64,000 nt of DNA from JB111 sp049856295 (lineage in GTDB: Bacteria > Actinomycetota > Actinomycetes > Actinomycetales > Actinomycetaceae): the NCBI RefSeq assembly GCF_049856295.1, contig NZ_JBNDMZ010000004.1, positions 62,001-126,000 of the forward strand. Direction: 5' to 3'. This document shows, piece by piece, positions 61,446-64,000 of the stretch (positions are counted from its first letter, which is position 1; every line of letters starts with the position of its first letter). The notes beneath the pieces were generated by a model. The model had not been told where the DNA came from, searched no databases, and saw nothing but the letters and a program-made list of their open reading frames with translations. A program made the position numbers and the translations under genes.

Positions 61446-61884
61446 CGACCTGACCCGGATCGAGGTCGACCAGTACTTCCCACACCCGCCGTCGAAGGTC
61501 TGGCGTGCCCTGACGACGCCGGAGCTGATGGCGCAGTGGCTGATGCCCAACGACTTCGCACCCGTCGCGGGTCACCGGTTCACCTTCTGGGCACGCCCGA
61601 TCGCACAGACCGGATTCTCCGGACGAATCGCATGCCGGGTGCTCGACCTGCGACCACAGAAGATGCTGCGGATCAGCTGGGCCGACGCCGAACAGCCCGA
61701 ATGGATGGCGACCACCGTCACCTGGATGCTGCAGCCCGAGGGGAAGGGCACCCGCCTGTTCCTCGAGCACGCCGGCTTCGACCTCGACGACCCCACCCAG
61801 CAGCTCGCGCGGAAGTTCATGAACGGCGGCTGGCGCAGCCACGTCCTGCGCCGACTGAGCGAACTGCTCCAGCACCTCCACTGA
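61435..61884 (+). CDS. SRPBCC/AHSA1-like protein
   Basis: The protein has 149 residues with one START/Bet v1-like domain: VDQYFPHPPSKVWRALTTPE, LMAQWLMPNDFAPVAGHRF, WADAEQPEWMATTVTWML, and a C-terminal helix NGGWRSHVLRRLSELL. Typical partner of the ArsR gene it overlaps. ATG 61435 is preferred over an upstream in-frame ATG because it couples to the ArsR stop. Likely binds a small hydrophobic ligand. Confidence 0.84.
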   Translation: MTHDDLTRIEVDQYFPHPPSKVWRALTTPELMAQWLMPNDFAPVAGHRFTFWARPIAQTGFSGRIACRVLDLRPQKMLRISWADAEQPEWMATTVTWMLQPEGKGTRLFLEHAGFDLDDPTQQLARKFMNGGWRSHVLRRLSELLQHLH

Positions 61885-61987
61885 TCCGCTCGACCCATCT
61901 GTCCTGCCTGCCCTCCGGGAGGGGCAGGACCGAATCCACCACCTGTGGCCGGCACCCGCCGGCGGCAACTCGACGAAAGGTCACGTC

Positions 61988-62365
61988 ATGGCGCGCACGA
62001 TCGCGGAGAAGCTTCAGATCAAGCCCGGCACCGAGCTGCTGCTCGGCCCCGCCACGCCCGACCAGCGAGCACTGCTCGACCCCCTTCCTGACGACGTCAC
62101 CGTCGTCGACGGGATCGACCGCGACACCACCGGTGCCGCGGTGATGTTCGCCCACAGCCGCGACGAGCTGGACACGCTGCTCGACGACGTCTTCCCGCTG
62201 CTGTCGACGCCGAAGGCCGTCTGGATCGGCTACCCCAAGGGCAACAAGGCCGACATCAACCGCGACAGCATCTGGAAGCGCGCCGAGGAGTCAGGCTGGA
62301 CGCTCAACGGCAACATCTCGCTCTCCGACACCTGGTCGTCGGTCCGTCTCAAGCCCGCGAGCTGA
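61988..62365 (+). CDS. DUF3052-family protein
   Basis: The protein has 125 residues and is soluble. IAEKLQIKPGTELLLGPATP at the N terminus, AVMFAHSRDELDTLLDDVF in the middle and VWIGYPKGNKADINRDSIW fit the DUF3052 family common in actinobacteria, whose role is not established. AAAGG lies 8-12 nt before the ATG. It follows the AHSA1 gene by 103 bp and could be read with it. Confidence 0.8.
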   Translation: MARTIAEKLQIKPGTELLLGPATPDQRALLDPLPDDVTVVDGIDRDTTGAAVMFAHSRDELDTLLDDVFPLLSTPKAVWIGYPKGNKADINRDSIWKRAEESGWTLNGNISLSDTWSSVRLKPAS

Positions 62366-62529
62366 CCGCGGGTACGCGACCGTCACCAGGACGCCAGGAC
62401 GCCAGGACGCCAGGACGGTGCGGGGGACGGTCGGCCGGGCCGGACAGCACGCCGCCGTCGGCGCCCGGCCGGGCGCCGTCGGGTACGCGTCACTACGTCC
62501 CTGACGCACGTTCCACTCCGGCCGCCGGG
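62366..62529. repeat. Convergent intergenic region with 8-bp repeats, an 18-bp palindrome and a copy of the downstream gene end
   Basis: 62385-62417 is about four tandem copies of ACGCCAGG. 62460-62477 is a perfect 18-bp palindrome GGCGCCCGGCCGGGCGCC, a likely terminator stem for both convergent genes. Bases 62468-62487 repeat 62544-62563, inside the 3' end of the uridylyltransferase gene, with one mismatch in 20. Confidence 0.65.
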
Positions 62530-63987
62530 CTACTCCCCACCCAGCCGGGCGCCGTCGGGCACGTGGTCCCCGACCTCGTCGGCGCGCACGACGACCTCGC
62601 CGGTGACGACCACGTCCCCACCGAAGGTCACGTCCCCCTCGACGGCGAACGACCGGGCCCCGCGCAGCGACGGCGGGCCGGCCGGGAACCGCGACTCGAG
62701 GGCGTCGACCAGCTTGTAGACGTCGCGGTCGAGGTCCACCGACGGGACCGGGTCGACCTGCGCGACGAGCCGGAAGTCGTCGTCGAGCTCGTAGGCGTCC
62801 GACCGCACGAGCAGGAGGTCGTCCGTGGTCTTGACCGGCGAGAACCGGTCGCGCCCCACCTCGAGCGCCACGGCCCCCTCGAACAGCTCGATCGCCGCTC
62901 CCATCGCCGTCTCGACCTGGACGACCGACGTGGACCCCTTGTCGGACGGGTCGACCGTCTTGACGTTGCGGATGAGCGGCAGCCCCAGTGCGCCGTCGTG
63001 CTCGGCGAGCGCCGCGTCGAGGGCCTCGAGGTCGAACCACAGCGAGTTCGTGTTGAAGTACCGGTGCCGCTCGACGTCCTGGAACGCGCCCAGGTCCTCC
63101 TCGGCCGTCTGCGCGACCTCGCGCAGCACGAGCTGCTCGTCCTCCGTACGGACCGCGAGGTGCCCGCCCTTGCGGTCGGCCCGGGTACGGCGGCACACCT
63201 CCATGGCGAAGGGCGCCCCGCTCGCGGCGAACCATCCGGCGAGCCGGCCGTCCGGCGTCGCCCCGAGGTTGTCGATGTTGGACACCGAGAGGTAGCGGTA
63301 CCCGGCGTCGAGCAGCGTGCGCGGCAGGCCGGTGTCGTACAGGACCGTGTAGAGGTCGCCGTGCCCCGGCGGCGCCCACTCGAGCTCGGGGTCGTCCGGC
63401 CAGTCCACGGGCGTGAGGTCGTCGGCGCGCAGGCGCGGGACCCGGTTCTGCACGACGTCGGTCGGCGCCCCGTCGACCGCGAGGTCCGGGTGGGCGGCGA
63501 GCGCCTCCCGCGTGGGGCCCTGGGTGCGGAACGACTGCATGAGGACGAGCGGGAGCGTCGCCCCGGAGGACTCCCTCGCGCTGCGGACCTGGTCGATGAC
63601 GATGTCGAGGAACGTCCGCCCGTCGCGCACGGTGAGGAGCGACTTCGGGCCCGACATGCCCATCGACGTCCCCAGGCCGCCGTTGAGCCGCAGGAGCGCG
63701 GTGGCGCGCAGCGCGGCGTCGGCGGCCGCCTCGTCCACCTCGACGTCGGCGAGCCGCGTGACGTCGTCGAGCGGGTGGAGCGTGGACTCGGGCAGCGTGC
63801 CGGACGCGCCGCGGGCCAGCTGGTCGTACTGGGCGGCGAAGACCCGGCGGGCCGTCTCGGAGGTGTCGGCGTCGGCCATCCGGCGGAGCGCCTCGTCGAG
63901 GCCGGCGGCGCGTCCGTCGTCGGAGCCGTGGTCCTGTCCGTCGTGACGTCCGGCGCCGGGGCCGTGGTGGTGACCTGCGTCAGTCAT
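62530..63987 (-). CDS. UTP-glucose-1-phosphate uridylyltransferase (UDPGP family)
   Basis: The protein has 485 residues. LNGGLGTSMGMSGPKSLL (about 95-112) is the nucleotide-binding loop of the eukaryotic-type UDPGP family, unlike the usual bacterial GalU. PPGHGDLYTVLYDTG, YLSVSNIDNLGA and HRYFNTNSLWFDLEAL are further family segments. It makes UDP-glucose or a related UDP-sugar from UTP. The first 25 residues are His/Gly/Asp-rich. TAGCGT ends 6 nt before the ATG, so it is probably leaderless. 13 bases remain to the right edge. Confidence 0.9.
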   Translation of the reverse strand: MTDAGHHHGPGAGRHDGQDHGSDDGRAAGLDEALRRMADADTSETARRVFAAQYDQLARGASGTLPESTLHPLDDVTRLADVEVDEAAADAALRATALLRLNGGLGTSMGMSGPKSLLTVRDGRTFLDIVIDQVRSARESSGATLPLVLMQSFRTQGPTREALAAHPDLAVDGAPTDVVQNRVPRLRADDLTPVDWPDDPELEWAPPGHGDLYTVLYDTGLPRTLLDAGYRYLSVSNIDNLGATPDGRLAGWFAASGAPFAMEVCRRTRADRKGGHLAVRTEDEQLVLREVAQTAEEDLGAFQDVERHRYFNTNSLWFDLEALDAALAEHDGALGLPLIRNVKTVDPSDKGSTSVVQVETAMGAAIELFEGAVALEVGRDRFSPVKTTDDLLLVRSDAYELDDDFRLVAQVDPVPSVDLDRDVYKLVDALESRFPAGPPSLRGARSFAVEGDVTFGGDVVVTGEVVVRADEVGDHVPDGARLGGE

Positions 63988-64000
63988 CCCCGCACGCTAC

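Overview
The window is very GC-rich, densely packed DNA with many GTG starts and 4-bp ATGA/GTGA gene overlaps. It carries a WhiB regulator, a DUF222/HNH (13E12-type) nuclease with a mycobacterial-type LexA box, DUF3052, and a complete coproporphyrin-type heme pathway. Together these indicate an actinomycete, most likely of the order Micrococcales; the genus cannot be decided from the sequence alone. No rRNA, tRNA, insertion sequence, prophage or CRISPR array was seen. Many genes start 6-7 nt after a TAnnnT-like hexamer with no ribosome binding site, which suggests frequent leaderless transcription.

Layout. 1-844: a WXG100-like small protein and a larger partner that runs off the left edge. 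1083-11676: heme locus, with hemA-cpfC-chdC on the minus strand diverging from hemE-cgoX, followed by hemC-hemD-hemB-hemL; this covers every step from glutamyl-tRNA to heme b after glutamyl-tRNA synthetase. 11699-14201: a LysR regulator diverging from a Glu/Leu/Phe/Val-type dehydrogenase. 14352-22464: a catabolic locus with a succinate-semialdehyde-type dehydrogenase, a class III aminotransferase, a DUF3830 protein, an amidase, a D-2-hydroxyacid dehydrogenase, two maleate-isomerase/Asp-Glu-racemase-like proteins and a GntR regulator. Its two divergent promoter regions share a 19-bp element (16 of 19 identical), so the locus looks like one regulon. 22479-24767: purB, then a VapBC module bracketed by a 20-bp perfect direct repeat of the purB 3' end.

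24797-29489: VOC protein, DedA, GNAT, Ppx/GppA phosphatase and an ArsR-SRPBCC pair. 29621-39526: an unrecognised 499-residue protein, two SPFH (flotillin/stomatin-like) membrane proteins, a pseudokinase-flippase fusion and a DUF2079 membrane protein. 39630-43034: CopC-like protein, threonine dehydratase and a nucleotidyltransferase with a repeat-bearing N terminus. 43035-43702: no gene, degenerate tandem repeats. 43754-50896: DUF222/HNH protein, MMPL exporter with divergent TetR, and patatin-like protein. 51025-59231: zinc dehydrogenase, CYTH protein, a 7-unit repeat array, acyltransferase, glycerol-dehydrogenase-like enzyme, TetR/SDR pair, RibD-like reductase and FGGY kinase. 59267-63987: a Pro/Gln-rich protein, WhiB, a VOC-ArsR-AHSA1 operon, DUF3052 and a UDPGP-family uridylyltransferase.

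The strongest candidate for something undescribed is the GntR/DUF3830 catabolic locus (14352-22464). Secondary candidates are the SPFH/pseudokinase membrane cluster, the VapBC insertion at purB, and the intergenic array at 52827-53028.
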